The position numbers and the translations under genes were made by a program. DNA of 64,000 bases from JBFKQC01 sp041627895. GTDB lineage: Bacteria > Pseudomonadota > Alphaproteobacteria > Rhodobacterales > Rhodobacteraceae. Positions within the stretch are counted from its first letter, which is position 1; each line of letters starts with the position of its first letter. Below are positions 15,979-24,683 of the stretch, piece after piece. The stretch covers positions 18,165 through 82,164 of the forward strand of contig JBFKQC010000007.1 of the NCBI GenBank assembly GCA_041627895.1, in the 5' to 3' direction. The notes beneath the pieces were generated by a model, which was not told the origin of the DNA, searched no databases, and saw only the letters and a program-made list of their open reading frames with translations.

Positions 15979-15994
15979 TGAATGCGCACCCTAC
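15970..15994 (-). repeat. 25-bp palindromic repeat, copy 4
   Basis: GGTGCGCA, ATGAA, TGCGCACCCTAC, the inverse of copies 1, 3 and 5. Confidence 0.8.
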
Positions 15995-16000
15995 GGCTTG

Positions 16001-16363
16001 CTATCTCGTATAGAGTTGTCCGTAGTGACGGCCATAGAAACCATTCCAAGTGTCCAATGGAATACACATGCAGTCATTATTCTTTATCCCAGCATCGACA
16101 ACACCAGATTTTATTGGCCTAAACCAGATTTTGTTTTTGGGGCTCACGCCTATGTGACCCCGTAGTTGCCTTTCTAAAGCGCTGCGCAAGTTTCTTTTTG
16201 AGAGAATCGAACGCAAGCGGCATGAAATACATAATTTGAAGTGTATATCTGTTCGCCACGTTACTCCATGAACATAGTGAGTGTCTGAGACTTTGACGCG
16301 AGCTACACAATAATAAATCTCACGCGATATCTGCTTTCTTTCCCTGCAAATACTGCATTTCAT
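16001..16363 (-). CDS. AT-rich hypothetical protein with paired CxxC motifs
   Basis: The 120-residue frame has CSIC at residues 3-6 and CISC near residue 46, a pattern that could bind zinc. The rest is basic, with SKRNLRSALERQLRGHIGVS in the middle. The DNA is about 40% G+C by line counts against about 67% around it, and codon use ends in A/T, so it is foreign to this genome. It lies between the inverted repeat pair and uvrB. The CxxC-x(n)-CxxC plus basic helices recall small HNH-type or Zn-ribbon DNA-binding proteins, but no HNH motif is visible. Function unknown. Confidence 0.6.
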   Translation of the reverse strand: MKCSICRERKQISREIYYCVARVKVSDTHYVHGVTWRTDIHFKLCISCRLRSILSKRNLRSALERQLRGHIGVSPKNKIWFRPIKSGVVDAGIKNNDCMCIPLDTWNGFYGRHYGQLYTR

Positions 16364-16424
16364 GGTGCACCGCTAAGACTAATTGGCGAAAAATACACTA
16401 CCATTTATCTGACATAACTGCAAA

Positions 16425-18611
16425 TCACCTCCCCCGCCGCTTCACATTCCCGCCCCGCTGCCCCGGCCGCCCCGCCGTCGACCGCCCGACCGCCTTCTCC
16501 GACGCCGCTTCCACCGCCGACTGCCGCGCCAGCGGGTCGTCGTGGACAGCCAGATCCACCGCCTCCAGCCGCTTGATCTCGTCGCGCAGGCGGGCGGCTT
16601 CCTCGAACTCCAGGTTCTCCGCCGCCTTGCGCATGTCCGTGCGCAACGCATCCAGATGCGCCGCGAGGTTCGCGCCGACCAGCACCTTGTCGACCTTGGC
16701 CGTCACCCGGGCCATATCCGTGTCGCCCTTGTAGAGCCCCGCAAGCACGTCCTCGACGTTCTTCTTCACCGTCTCGGGCGTGATGCCGTGGGCCTCGTTG
16801 TAGGCGCTCTGCTTGGCCCGCCGGCGCTCGGTCTCCTTCAGGGCGCGCTCCATCGAGCCGGTCACCCGGTCGGCGTACATGATCACCCGGCCTTCCGCGT
16901 TGCGCGCCGCGCGGCCGATGGTCTGGATCAGCGAGGTTTCCGAGCGCAGGAAGCCCTCCTTGTCCGCATCCAGAATGGCCACCAGCCCGCATTCGGGGAT
17001 ATCCAGCCCCTCGCGCAAGAGGTTGATGCCGACCAGCACGTCGAAGGCGCCGAGCCGCAGATCGCGCAGGATCTCGATGCGTTCCAGCGTGTCGATGTCG
17101 GAATGCATGTAGCGCACCCGGATGCCCTGTTCGTGCAGGTATTCGGTCAGGTCCTCGGCCATGCGCTTGGTCAGCGTGGTGACCAGCGTGCGGAAGCCGC
17201 GCGCGGCGACGCGGCGCACCTCGTCCAGCAGATCATCGACCTGCATCTCGACCGGGCGGATTTCCACCTGCGGATCCAGCAGCCCGGTGGGCCGGATCAC
17301 CTGTTCCACGAACACGCCGCCGGTCTGTTCCAGTTCCCACGCTGCCGGGGTCGCCGAGACGAAGACCGATTGCGGCCGCATTGCATCCCATTCCTCGAAT
17401 TTCAGCGGCCGGTTGTCCATGCAGGACGGCAAGCGGAACCCATGCTCGGCGAGCGTGAACTTGCGGCGGTAGTCGCCGCGGTACATGCCGCCGATCTGCG
17501 GCACGCTGACATGGCTTTCGTCGCAGAACACCAGCGCATGATCGGGGATGAATTCGAACAGCGTCGGCGGCGGCTCGCCCGGGGCGCGTCCGGTCAGATA
17601 GCGCGAGTAGTTCTCGATGCCGTTGCACGACCCCGTCGCCTCCATCATCTCGAGGTCGAAACTGGTGCGCTGCTCCAGCCGCTGGGCCTCCAACAGCTTG
17701 CCCTCGTTTACCAGCTGGTCGAGGCGCTGGCGCAGCTCCTTGCGGATGTTGACGATGGCCTGGTTCAGCGTCGGGCGCGGCGTGACGTAGTGGCTGTTGG
17801 CATAGACCCGGATGCGGTCGAAGCGGTCGGTCTTTTCGCCGGTCAACGGGTCGAATTCGGTGATCGATTCCAGTTCCTCGCCGAAGAAGGAAAGCTTCCA
17901 GGCGCGGTCTTCGAGGTGCGCGGGCCAGATTTCCAGGGTGTCGCCGCGCACCCGAAACGAGCCGCGCGCGAAGCCCTGGTCGTTGCGGCGGTATTGCTGC
18001 GCGACCAGATCGCGCATGATCTGACGCTGGTCATAGTCGTTTCCGGCCCTCAGGTCCTGGGTCATCGCGCCGTAGGTCTCGACGCTGCCGATGCCGTAGA
18101 TGCAACTGACCGAGGCGACGATGATCACGTCGTCGCGCTCCAGAAGCGCCCGGGTGGCCGAGTGGCGCATCCGGTCGATCTGTTCGTTGATCTGGCTCTC
18201 TTTCTCGATATACGTGTCCGAGCGCGGCACATAGGCCTCGGGCTGGTAATAATCGTAGTAGCTGACGAAGTACTCGACCGCGTTTTCCGGGAAGAAGCCC
18301 TTGAACTCGCCGTAAAGTTGCGCGGCCAGCGTCTTGTTGGGCGCCAGGATGATCGCCGGGCGCTGGGTTTCCGCGATGACCTTGGCCATGGTGTAGGTCT
18401 TGCCGGTGCCGGTGGCGCCCAAAAGCACCTGGTCGCGCTCGCCGTCGCGGACGCCCCGGGCAAGCTCGGCGATCGCGGTGGGCTGGTCGCCCGCCGGCTT
18501 GAACTCGGTCTGCATGACCAGACGCCGGCCGCCCTCGAGCTTGGTCCGCGTGCGGATGTCGGGGGCGGGCGCGTGCAGGATCGGCTGTGACATCGGGGCG
18601 ATTCCTTCCAT
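16425..18611 (-). CDS. uvrB: Excinuclease ABC subunit B
   Basis: UvrB is the damage-verification helicase of nucleotide excision repair and loads UvrC. The 728-residue protein has Walker A LLGATGTGKTYTMAKV, the beta-hairpin region YDYYQPEAYVPRSDTYIEKE, helicase motif DESHVSVPQIGGMYRGD, GINLLREGLDIPE and QTIGRAARNAEGRVIMYAD, and the C-terminal UVR coiled coil MRKAAENLEFEEAARLRDEI. The tail after it (about 50 residues, ending QRGGNVKRRGR) is longer than in many UvrBs and basic. The start at 18611 is uncertain by a few codons (second ATG at 18593). Confidence 0.97.
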   Translation of the reverse strand: MEGIAPMSQPILHAPAPDIRTRTKLEGGRRLVMQTEFKPAGDQPTAIAELARGVRDGERDQVLLGATGTGKTYTMAKVIAETQRPAIILAPNKTLAAQLYGEFKGFFPENAVEYFVSYYDYYQPEAYVPRSDTYIEKESQINEQIDRMRHSATRALLERDDVIIVASVSCIYGIGSVETYGAMTQDLRAGNDYDQRQIMRDLVAQQYRRNDQGFARGSFRVRGDTLEIWPAHLEDRAWKLSFFGEELESITEFDPLTGEKTDRFDRIRVYANSHYVTPRPTLNQAIVNIRKELRQRLDQLVNEGKLLEAQRLEQRTSFDLEMMEATGSCNGIENYSRYLTGRAPGEPPPTLFEFIPDHALVFCDESHVSVPQIGGMYRGDYRRKFTLAEHGFRLPSCMDNRPLKFEEWDAMRPQSVFVSATPAAWELEQTGGVFVEQVIRPTGLLDPQVEIRPVEMQVDDLLDEVRRVAARGFRTLVTTLTKRMAEDLTEYLHEQGIRVRYMHSDIDTLERIEILRDLRLGAFDVLVGINLLREGLDIPECGLVAILDADKEGFLRSETSLIQTIGRAARNAEGRVIMYADRVTGSMERALKETERRRAKQSAYNEAHGITPETVKKNVEDVLAGLYKGDTDMARVTAKVDKVLVGANLAAHLDALRTDMRKAAENLEFEEAARLRDEIKRLEAVDLAVHDDPLARQSAVEAASEKAVGRSTAGRPGQRGGNVKRRGR

Positions 18612-18947
18612 GCCCCCAATCTGATCCCATTTTGTTCCGGTTCAACCCGGCCCGCGCACCGAATGCGTGGCCCGGCGGAACATACTGACATTGCCCGCCA
18701 TTTGCGTGTGCGCCGGAAATACATGCAACCACAGGTGCAGTTTTCGGTTGCCCGCCGTGGCGATTCCCGCATACCGTGTATCTGCAAGCACACCTCTGTG
18801 CCGCCGGCGAAGCGCGACGTACCCACCCCACCCCTCGCTCTCACGCACTTCGCCGGCGGCCGATTTCCTGCAATCGGGGCGAATTGACCGCTTGAACCGG
18901 CGGGGCGGTTCTTGCGATATACCCTTGAGTGGAATGAGGAGAGCGCC
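18612..18947. other. Divergent intergenic region uvrB / NDUFS4-like gene
   Basis: No gene supported in 336 bp. It must contain both promoters. I looked for the alphaproteobacterial LexA box (GTTC-N7-GTTC) before uvrB and did not find one; a GAAC-CG-GAAC pair is present but has the wrong spacing. Confidence 0.5.
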
Positions 18948-19259
18948 ATGCCTGCGCGTATCTACAGGCCCGCCCGCAACGCGATGACGTCGGGCACCGC
19001 GAAGACCCGGCGCTGGGTGCTGGATTATGCCGCCGACAGCGCGCGCGACGTCGATCCGCTGATGGGCTGGACCGGCTCTGCCGACACGCAGGCCCAGGTC
19101 AGGCTGAGCTTCGACAGCCGCGAGGCGGCGCTGGAATATGCCAAGGAACACGGCATCGACGCCGTGGTGAGCGAGCCGAAGAGCCGCAGGCCCAACATCC
19201 GCCAGCGCGGCTACGGCGAGAATTTCGCCACCAACCGCCGCGGCGCCTGGACCCACTGA
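18948..19259 (+). CDS. NDUFS4-like accessory subunit of respiratory complex I
   Basis: The 103-residue protein starts MPARIYRPARNAMTSG, after an AGGAGAG ribosome-binding site. It has WVLDYAADSARDVDPLMGWT, then SADTQAQVRLSFDSREAALE and YAKEHGIDAVV, and ends RQRGYGENFATNRRGAWTH; these are the signature of the ETC complex I (NDUFS4/18-kDa) family shared by mitochondria and alphaproteobacteria. It is encoded away from any nuo operon, which is normal for this subunit. Confidence 0.9.
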   Translation: MPARIYRPARNAMTSGTAKTRRWVLDYAADSARDVDPLMGWTGSADTQAQVRLSFDSREAALEYAKEHGIDAVVSEPKSRRPNIRQRGYGENFATNRRGAWTH

Positions 19260-19312
19260 GCCGCGGTTTCCCTTGAACCGCGCGCGCCCCTGGCGCAAAA
19301 CGGACGCCGTGC

Positions 19313-19389
19313 GGCCCCTTAGCTCAACTGGATAGAGCAGCTGACTTCTAATCAGCAGGTTCCGGGTTCGAGTCCTGGAGGGGTCGCCA
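19313..19389 (+). tRNA. tRNA-Arg (anticodon TCT)
   Basis: A 77-nt cloverleaf with CCA encoded (19387-19389). Acceptor GGCCCCT pairs with AGGGGTC (one G-T pair), the D-stem is GCTC/GAGC, the anticodon stem GCTGA/TCAGC surrounds the loop CTTCTAA with anticodon TCT at 19347-19349, and the T-loop is GGTTCGAGTCC. A degraded mobile region begins straight after its 3' end. Confidence 0.97.
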
Positions 19390-19412
19390 ATGAAATCGGG
19401 GGCTTATCAGAT

Positions 19413-19640
19413 ATCCCCGACGTTCCTTATGACGCCTGCGAGAAGGTCAGCACGCGGGCGACCTCGATCTCGATGGTGCGCCACCGCGGCAACGACTACT
19501 CGGTCCCGGTGGCCTACGCGCATCACGAGGTCCAGGTTCGCGGCTATGTCGGCGCGGTGGTGAGCGGCTGCGGGGCCGAGGTGATCGCCCGAGATCACCG
19601 ATCTTACGACAAGGCCGACATGGTCGTCCATGATTTTCGC
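19413..19640 (+). pseudogene. IS21-family transposase (IstA) C-terminal remnant
   Basis: The frame through ATG 19473 reads DVPYDACEKVSTRATSISMV, RHRGNDYSVPVAYAHHEV and GYVGAVVSGCGAEVIARDHR then SYDKADMVV. This matches the C-terminal domain of IS21-type IstA transposases (the RYRGNDYSVP signature). The catalytic region and IstB are absent, and the frame decays after HDF. It starts 24 bp after tRNA-Arg. Confidence 0.75.
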
Positions 19641-19813
19641 GTAAGCCATTGTGACGGTGCGAATTTTCGCGCTCGGGAAGTATCGGAATTCGCAAGGTTC
19701 TGCGGAAGTTACGGCAAAAGCCTGCGATTTGGCACGCGCATGTGTGCGGGGGATTCCCTTGCCTGCGGGGGCGTGGTCAACTCGCGACCAGAGCAACGAC
19801 CGGCGAGGCAACG

Positions 19814-20131
19814 ATGCGTCCGAAACAGCCCGGCACCCCGAAGGAGGACCTGTTGCGATCCTCGCTGGAGGCGATCCTCGATCCCGGCCACGAGCTGATC
19901 CGGCTGGCCGGGCTGATCGACTGGGAGCGGTTCGACGACGCCTTCAGGGCATATTATCATGACCGGAAGGGGCGGCGCGGGTTGCCGACCCGGTTGATGG
20001 CCGGGCTGCATCTCTTGAAGCACATGAAGGGGCTCGCGGACGAGGATCGCAAACAGGGACACTTCCGTATCGGCCAAGCCTGGGGCGGCGCCACGGTTGG
20101 CACGGCAACGCTTGCCGGATGCGTGATTTGA
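19814..20131 (+). pseudogene. IS5-family transposase N-terminal remnant
   Basis: The frame begins MRPKQPGTPKEDLLRSSLEA and continues with DPGHELIRLAGLIDWERFDD, then RRGLPTRLMAGLHLLKHMKG. This is the DUF772-type N-terminal domain of IS5-family transposases. Homology stops near 20045 (GLADED), where the usual WVENPY region is missing and unrelated sequence continues to the stop at 20129-20131. The DDE catalytic part is lost. Confidence 0.75.
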
Positions 20132-20172
20132 CGGGCAGACTCGTGCAGCACAACGAATACGGGGCCGATTTC

Positions 20173-21735
20173 ATGCCTGTTGAGCGGCAATCGCTGGAAT
20201 TCACGGCTATTCTGGAACACCTTACGGGCGTTTCGAAAGGACTCGTGGCGAGTTTGACCGGGGGCGAGATCGTGGTGATGCTGCGCGCCGATCGGAAGCT
20301 CTGTCTTGAATCCGTTGACGGCGAGGCGCCAGGCGAAGACGCCGTAGCGATATTGCGCAGGGCAGAGGCGAATTACACCGTCGAGGTCCTGAACGATCGG
20401 GATCTATGGATTAACCGACGCCTTGTCAGATCGGCCGATCTGCGAGACGGAGACATGATCGAGTTCGGTGATGTGGGGCCGATCGTCCGGTATCGCCGCT
20501 TCGAGGGCTCATTGCCGTTGCGCTGGACCGTGGCCGAGATGGCCGGCGATTCGCTGGCCTATTTGCGAAGCAGCCGCAAGCCGCTGGGATATCGGCTCCG
20601 GCGCGCGGCGGGCGATCTCGCGCGCCGTCTGATGTGGCAGACGACGCTGATCTTTCGAGTTTCGGTCATCGTGGTGTTGTTGGCGCTGATCGGCTTTGGA
20701 TACAGCTTGAATCGGACGAACCAACTCCTCGAAGAGCGCATTGCGGCCGGCTCGGGTCAACTCGAGAGCCTCGCTCTGCTGTTGACGCAGGCGCGGGAGG
20801 AAGCGCTGACATCGACCGATCTGGCAGCGCTTCGCGAGGAGCTGAATCAGAAGTTCCTGTCGAATGTCGAACGTCTCGCGATCCTCGAACGGCGATCCGC
20901 GGCGATGCCGCGCGTAATCCGGGAGGCCACCGGCTCGATCGCTTTGCTCCAGATCGCATTTGGACTCAGAGACAAGGCGTCCGGCAGGATGATGCGGCAT
21001 GTGGTCAACGCGGACGGCATGCCGGTGATCGCGCCGCAGGGTTATCCAATCCTCTCGCTAGAGGGGGACGGCCCGGTTGCGACGGCCGAAACCATTGGGA
21101 CCGGATTCCTGCTAAGCGACAGCCGACACATCGTGACGAACCGGCATGTCGCGATGCCCTGGGAGCAAACGGGCGCGGGACAGGCCCCTGAAACGAACAG
21201 CCTTGAAATGGTTGTCCTCAAGTTCATCGCCTATTTTCCAGGCCATGCCGATCCGATCGAGGTGACGCTGCTGCGCGCGAGTGAGACCGCTGATCTAGCC
21301 GTCCTTGGGGTGGAAACAGCGATTCCCGGCCTGGCCGGGCTTTCACTATCGGAGACCGCGCCATTGCCTGGAGAGGAGGTCTTGGTCTTGGGGTATCCGA
21401 CGGGCCTGCGCAGTCTGCTTGCGCAGGCTGGAGATGCGTTCCTGCAAGACCTGCAAGCCGAGAAGAACACGAATTTCTGGAGCGTCGCGCAGCGCCTGTC
21501 CGAGGCGGGCCTGATCATCCCGCTCGCCAGCCGCGGCATCGTCGCTCAGGTCGGCGTCGAGTTGCTCGTTTACGACGCCGAGACGACGCTCGGCGGCAGC
21601 GGCGGTCCCGTCCTGAACGCCAACGGCAAAGTCATCGCAATCAACACCGCGGTCCTGCCAGAGTTCGGCGGCTCGAATTTCGGTGTGACGGTGGACAAAT
21701 TACGCCCCCTGCTCACAGCGCCCCAAGGGAACTGA
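20173..21735 (+). CDS. Membrane-anchored FHA-like / trypsin-like serine protease
   Basis: About 520 residues from the ATG at 20173 (a start at 20119 would add 18). Residues 5-125 resemble a diverged FHA domain (ILEHLTGVSKGLVASLTGGE, NDRDLWINRRLVRSADLRDG, DMIEFGDVGPIVRYR). One membrane helix follows near residue 160-180 (VSVIVVLLALIGFGYSL), then a coiled-coil-like linker. The C-terminal half is a trypsin-like domain with a complete triad: His in HIVTNRHVAMP, Asp in ETADLAVLGV, Ser in TLGGSGGPVLNANGKV. The FHA part would be cytoplasmic and the protease periplasmic. No kinase lies nearby. It is flanked by transposase and other remnants in a tRNA-linked island, and looks intact and functional. 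Confidence 0.75.
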   Translation: MPVERQSLEFTAILEHLTGVSKGLVASLTGGEIVVMLRADRKLCLESVDGEAPGEDAVAILRRAEANYTVEVLNDRDLWINRRLVRSADLRDGDMIEFGDVGPIVRYRRFEGSLPLRWTVAEMAGDSLAYLRSSRKPLGYRLRRAAGDLARRLMWQTTLIFRVSVIVVLLALIGFGYSLNRTNQLLEERIAAGSGQLESLALLLTQAREEALTSTDLAALREELNQKFLSNVERLAILERRSAAMPRVIREATGSIALLQIAFGLRDKASGRMMRHVVNADGMPVIAPQGYPILSLEGDGPVATAETIGTGFLLSDSRHIVTNRHVAMPWEQTGAGQAPETNSLEMVVLKFIAYFPGHADPIEVTLLRASETADLAVLGVETAIPGLAGLSLSETAPLPGEEVLVLGYPTGLRSLLAQAGDAFLQDLQAEKNTNFWSVAQRLSEAGLIIPLASRGIVAQVGVELLVYDAETTLGGSGGPVLNANGKVIAINTAVLPEFGGSNFGVTVDKLRPLLTAPQGN

Positions 21736-21879
21736 TTTGGAAAGACGTCCAACTTCTGCGGCATCGCTGACAGCGCTCTCAGCCGCCGAAACCGGACACG
21801 CGCGTTCATGAGTACACGGCGAGACCGCGTTCTCGGTGCCGCAGGTCGCCGGCCGGGACGAACCGAGGCGCTGAAGGAG

Positions 21880-22008
21880 CGAAGTGGCCACTGTGCTGCA
21901 GCTGCCTGTGTCTGGCGCATCGTGGAGGGTCAGATAACCGAAGCATGGGACATACCGGCGGTCTTTACCGCGCCGCCCCCGCTAGCCGGCGATGAGGCCA
22001 AGACATGA
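21880..22008 (+). pseudogene. SnoaL-like protein remnant
   Basis: The frame ends WRIVEGQITEAWDIPAVF and a short Pro-rich tail. A strand of the form W-R-I-V-x-G-x-I-x-E-x-W-D is typical of the last strands of SnoaL/NTF2-like domains. The upstream part of such a domain is missing, so it is a fragment. Confidence 0.4.
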
Positions 22009-22383
22009 AGCCATCGACTGTCGGGCACGTGTTCACCGATCGCCGTAATGCGATCGCTCCTGACAGGCCGACATACGCCGCGCGCGCGGCTTGGTCCGTG
22101 GGCTGAAATCGCCTATTCCGGGTCGGCGCCAGCGATCGGATGCCGCGCCCGTCCACTTTGCTGGCACACGGATTTCCGCGTTGTCTCGGTGGGAGTTCCC
22201 GTTGCGCGTTGGCGCGCAATCGGGATTGGCAAGTCCGCCCGTTGTCCGGCCAAGCGGCTTCCGGCTGCCTCTTGCGTCTCACGGCCCGCAGTTCGGCACG
22301 CATTCCGGTTCACCATGCGGCGTGACGTCAGTGTGTTCAGTTGGGATAGAACAGCCCGGACGTGCTGGCAGAGCGGATCACCG
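22009..22383. other. Gene-free stretch before the efflux relic
   Basis: No supported gene in 375 bp. Overlapping frames on both strands lack family features. It probably includes the former promoter of the efflux operon. Confidence 0.4.
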
Positions 22384-23322
22384 ATGCAGGATATGCCGGA
22401 ATGCGACCTGGCCGATCAACCTCACGACCCGGCCGCGCCGGAAACGCTGGAATTCACTTCCGACCGGGGTGCGTCCCGTTCGTTCCGGGTGGCGCTCGCA
22501 CTCACCATCCTGATCGTCGGCTGGATGGGCAGCGGTTTCGTCTTGCCCGCGAAACCCGAGGCCGGGACGGTCGAGGGCGGCGCGCCGCAGCCCGGTGTCG
22601 AGGTGTCGATCAACGTCAACCGGGCCGAGGCGGCGCGGTTCGGCGCCGATGTCAGCCTTCTCGGCCAGGCGGTGCAGCCTCTGACCCAGGGCATCATCGT
22701 GGCCGGCTACCGGCCCGGGGACGTCGACGGCACGCTCGATATCCGCGTTCGGTTTCCCTATCGGGAACGCTCGCTGGCCGAGCTTGGATTCCTGCTTGTG
22801 CCGACCTCGTCGGGCCTCGTTCCGATCTCGAATTTCGTCAGCTTCTCGCCCACGGAATGTGTCGGCACGGTCCGCCGCATCGACGAAAAGCGCGTGGTCA
22901 CGGTCGAGGCCAACGTCGCGCCGGGCGTCCTGGTCAACGATCAGGTGATCGCACTGGGCGCGGCGCTGGAAGCCGCCGGCCTGCCCGACGGCGTGAGCTT
23001 TGCCTTCGCGGGCGAGGCCGAGGACCAGACCGAGGCGATGGTGTTCCTCGTCGGCGCGTTCATCTGGGCGACCTTCCTGATGTTCGTGATCCTGCTTCTG
23101 CAGTTCAACAGCTTCTACCAGGCCTTCGTGGTGATGAGCGCCATCGTCTTTCCGGTCGCGGGCGTGCTGCTGGGCCTGATGGTCACCGGGCGGCGCTTCG
23201 GGATCATGATGGGCGGGCACGTCACCGCCACGGCGCTGACCCTTGTCGTCACTCCTGCAATGCTGATGCTGGGCGAGCGCGCGGCGCGTGGGTCGGAACA
23301 CCCCGCCGCGCAGCCAGCCTGA
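22384..23322 (+). pseudogene. In-frame relic of an RND efflux system (adaptor N-terminus fused to permease fragments)
   Basis: The 312-residue frame is a chimera. Residues 1 to about 65 (GASRSFRVALALTILIVGWM, GSGFVLPAKP) look like the N-terminal anchor of a periplasmic adaptor (HlyD/MFP type). From PGVEVSINVNRAEAARFGAD it switches to an RND permease porter and membrane region, with DVSLLGQAVQ, LVPISNFV, VTVEANVAPGVLVNDQVI and LMFVILLLQFNSFYQAFVVM. After RRFGIMM it jumps to GGHVTATALTLVVTPAMLML, the last helix, omitting about 80 residues that normally include the VALAGIVVNNNIVL segment. Two large internal deletions have kept the frame open. It cannot form a working pump. Confidence 0.75.
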
Positions 23323-23352
23323 CCGGGCGAGGGCGGACGACCCGCGTCGGCA

Positions 23353-23724
23353 TCACTTGCGGTTCGCGCACCGCTGCAGCGGCCCGTTCGCCACGCTCTC
23401 GTCCCAGATCATCGTCAGCGTCCCGCCCGCCAGCGCGAAGTCCAGCCGGTAGCTCTGTGCGCTGTCCTCGCCGCAAAGCGCCCGGGTGCTGACGTAAAGG
23501 CCGTCGCCCCGCGGCTCGGCCGGGAACCAGGTCAGCCGGCACCAGATCGCGCCGTGGCGCAGCCAGCCGGGGCCGATCTCGAACGGCTCGGCACGCAACG
23601 TCGCACCCGCCACGATCGGTTGCCGGGCGCATTGACGCGCGTCGCCCCAAAGCCCGTAGAGCGCGTCGCGCCCTTCGGCATGGGCCGGCGCTGCCGCCAG
23701 CAGGAATGCAACTGCACGCCACAT
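23353..23724 (-). CDS. Hypothetical exported protein
   Basis: The 123-residue product has a short signal peptide (MWRAVAFLLAAAPAHAEG) and a mature part with four cysteines (QCARQP, WCRLTW, LCGEDS, RCANRK) that could form two disulphides. It contains YGLWGDARQC, seen in small secreted proteins that bind ligands, but I recognise no family. It converges on the efflux relic, 30 bp away. Confidence 0.6.
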   Translation of the reverse strand: MWRAVAFLLAAAPAHAEGRDALYGLWGDARQCARQPIVAGATLRAEPFEIGPGWLRHGAIWCRLTWFPAEPRGDGLYVSTRALCGEDSAQSYRLDFALAGGTLTMIWDESVANGPLQRCANRK

Positions 23725-23966
23725 GGTCCCCGATTATCCATCGGGACGCGCGCCGGCCAGTCACATTCCGTCGACCGCGGTTTGCCAAACCGGCGTACCC
23801 GTGCGAAACCGTGCGCACCTGCCGTCCGGAGCCCCGCACATGACCCGCACCGCCGTCCCGACAACCGCTGCCGCAGTCCCGCGACGCGATCCGTGCCGCG
23901 CCCGTCCTGTGCCCGCGGCGGGCACGGCCGCCCGCGTCACCGGCAATCCGTGAGAGGCAGGGCGCC

Positions 23967-24398
23967 ATGATCCTCGGCATCGGCACCGATCTGGCGAATA
24001 TCGAGCGGATCGAGCGCACGCTCGAGCGCTTCGGCGACCGGTTTCGCAACCGCGTGTTCACGGACATCGAGCAACGCAAGGCCGAGCGCCGGCGCGACAC
24101 GGCCGGCACCTATGCCAAGCGCTGGGCCGCCAAGGAGGCGTGTTCCAAGGCGCTCGGCACCGGGCTGCGGATGGGCATCGCCTGGAAGGACATGCGCGTC
24201 ACGAACCTGCGGACCGGCCAGCCGCAGATGCATGTCACCGGCTGGGCCGCCGAGCGGCTGAAAGAACTGACGCCCGTGGGCCACGAGGCGGTGATCCACG
24301 TCACCCTGACCGACGATCACCCCTGGGCGCAGGCCTTCGTGGTGATCGAGGCGCTGCCGGTGGCCGCGGGGACCGGCGAGCCGGCCGAGACCGCATAG
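23967..24398 (+). CDS. acpS: Holo-[acyl-carrier-protein] synthase
   Basis: AcpS attaches 4'-phosphopantetheine from CoA to acyl carrier protein. The 143-residue protein has the N-terminal ILGIGTDLANIERIERTLER with the Mg-binding Asp, FRNRVFTDIEQ, and the signature KRWAAKEACSKALGTGL with the catalytic Glu. Length is normal. In many relatives acpS sits directly before lepB and rnc; here the histidine kinase is interposed in the opposite direction. Confidence 0.96.
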   Translation: MILGIGTDLANIERIERTLERFGDRFRNRVFTDIEQRKAERRRDTAGTYAKRWAAKEACSKALGTGLRMGIAWKDMRVTNLRTGQPQMHVTGWAAERLKELTPVGHEAVIHVTLTDDHPWAQAFVVIEALPVAAGTGEPAETA

Positions 24399-24572
24399 GA
24401 CCGGATCAACCGCGACCGGACCGGACGCGCCGCGGATGGCCAGAGGCGGCCATTTCGGCCATGGCGCGAAGCCGCGCGAGCGAGCGACCGCGGGTGGGCA
24501 CACCAACACTCGAGGTCTTCACTTTATGGCGCGACCAACCCCCAAGGTCCGTGCGGATTGCGACGGTGCAGA

Positions 24573-24602
24573 AGCGCCCGCCCGATGGGGCGGTCGGGCG
24601 CT
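24573..24602. terminator. Hairpin between acpS and the histidine kinase gene
   Basis: AGCGCCCG (24573-24580) pairs with CGGGCGCT (24595-24602), with further pairing inside the loop. The two flanking genes converge here. A smaller hairpin, ATGGCC/GGCCAT, lies at 24436-24453. Confidence 0.45.
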
Positions 24603-24683
24603 CGCCCCGGCCAAGGACAGACCCGTTCCGCCGTGCCCCGGCCCATGCCACCGCGGCGGCGTTCGGCCGTCGCCGCCCCGCGG

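Noticed and set aside
18612..18660. LexA box before uvrB
   Set aside because: GAAC-CG-GAAC is present on the minus strand, but the alphaproteobacterial box needs GTTC-N7-GTTC, and none was found.
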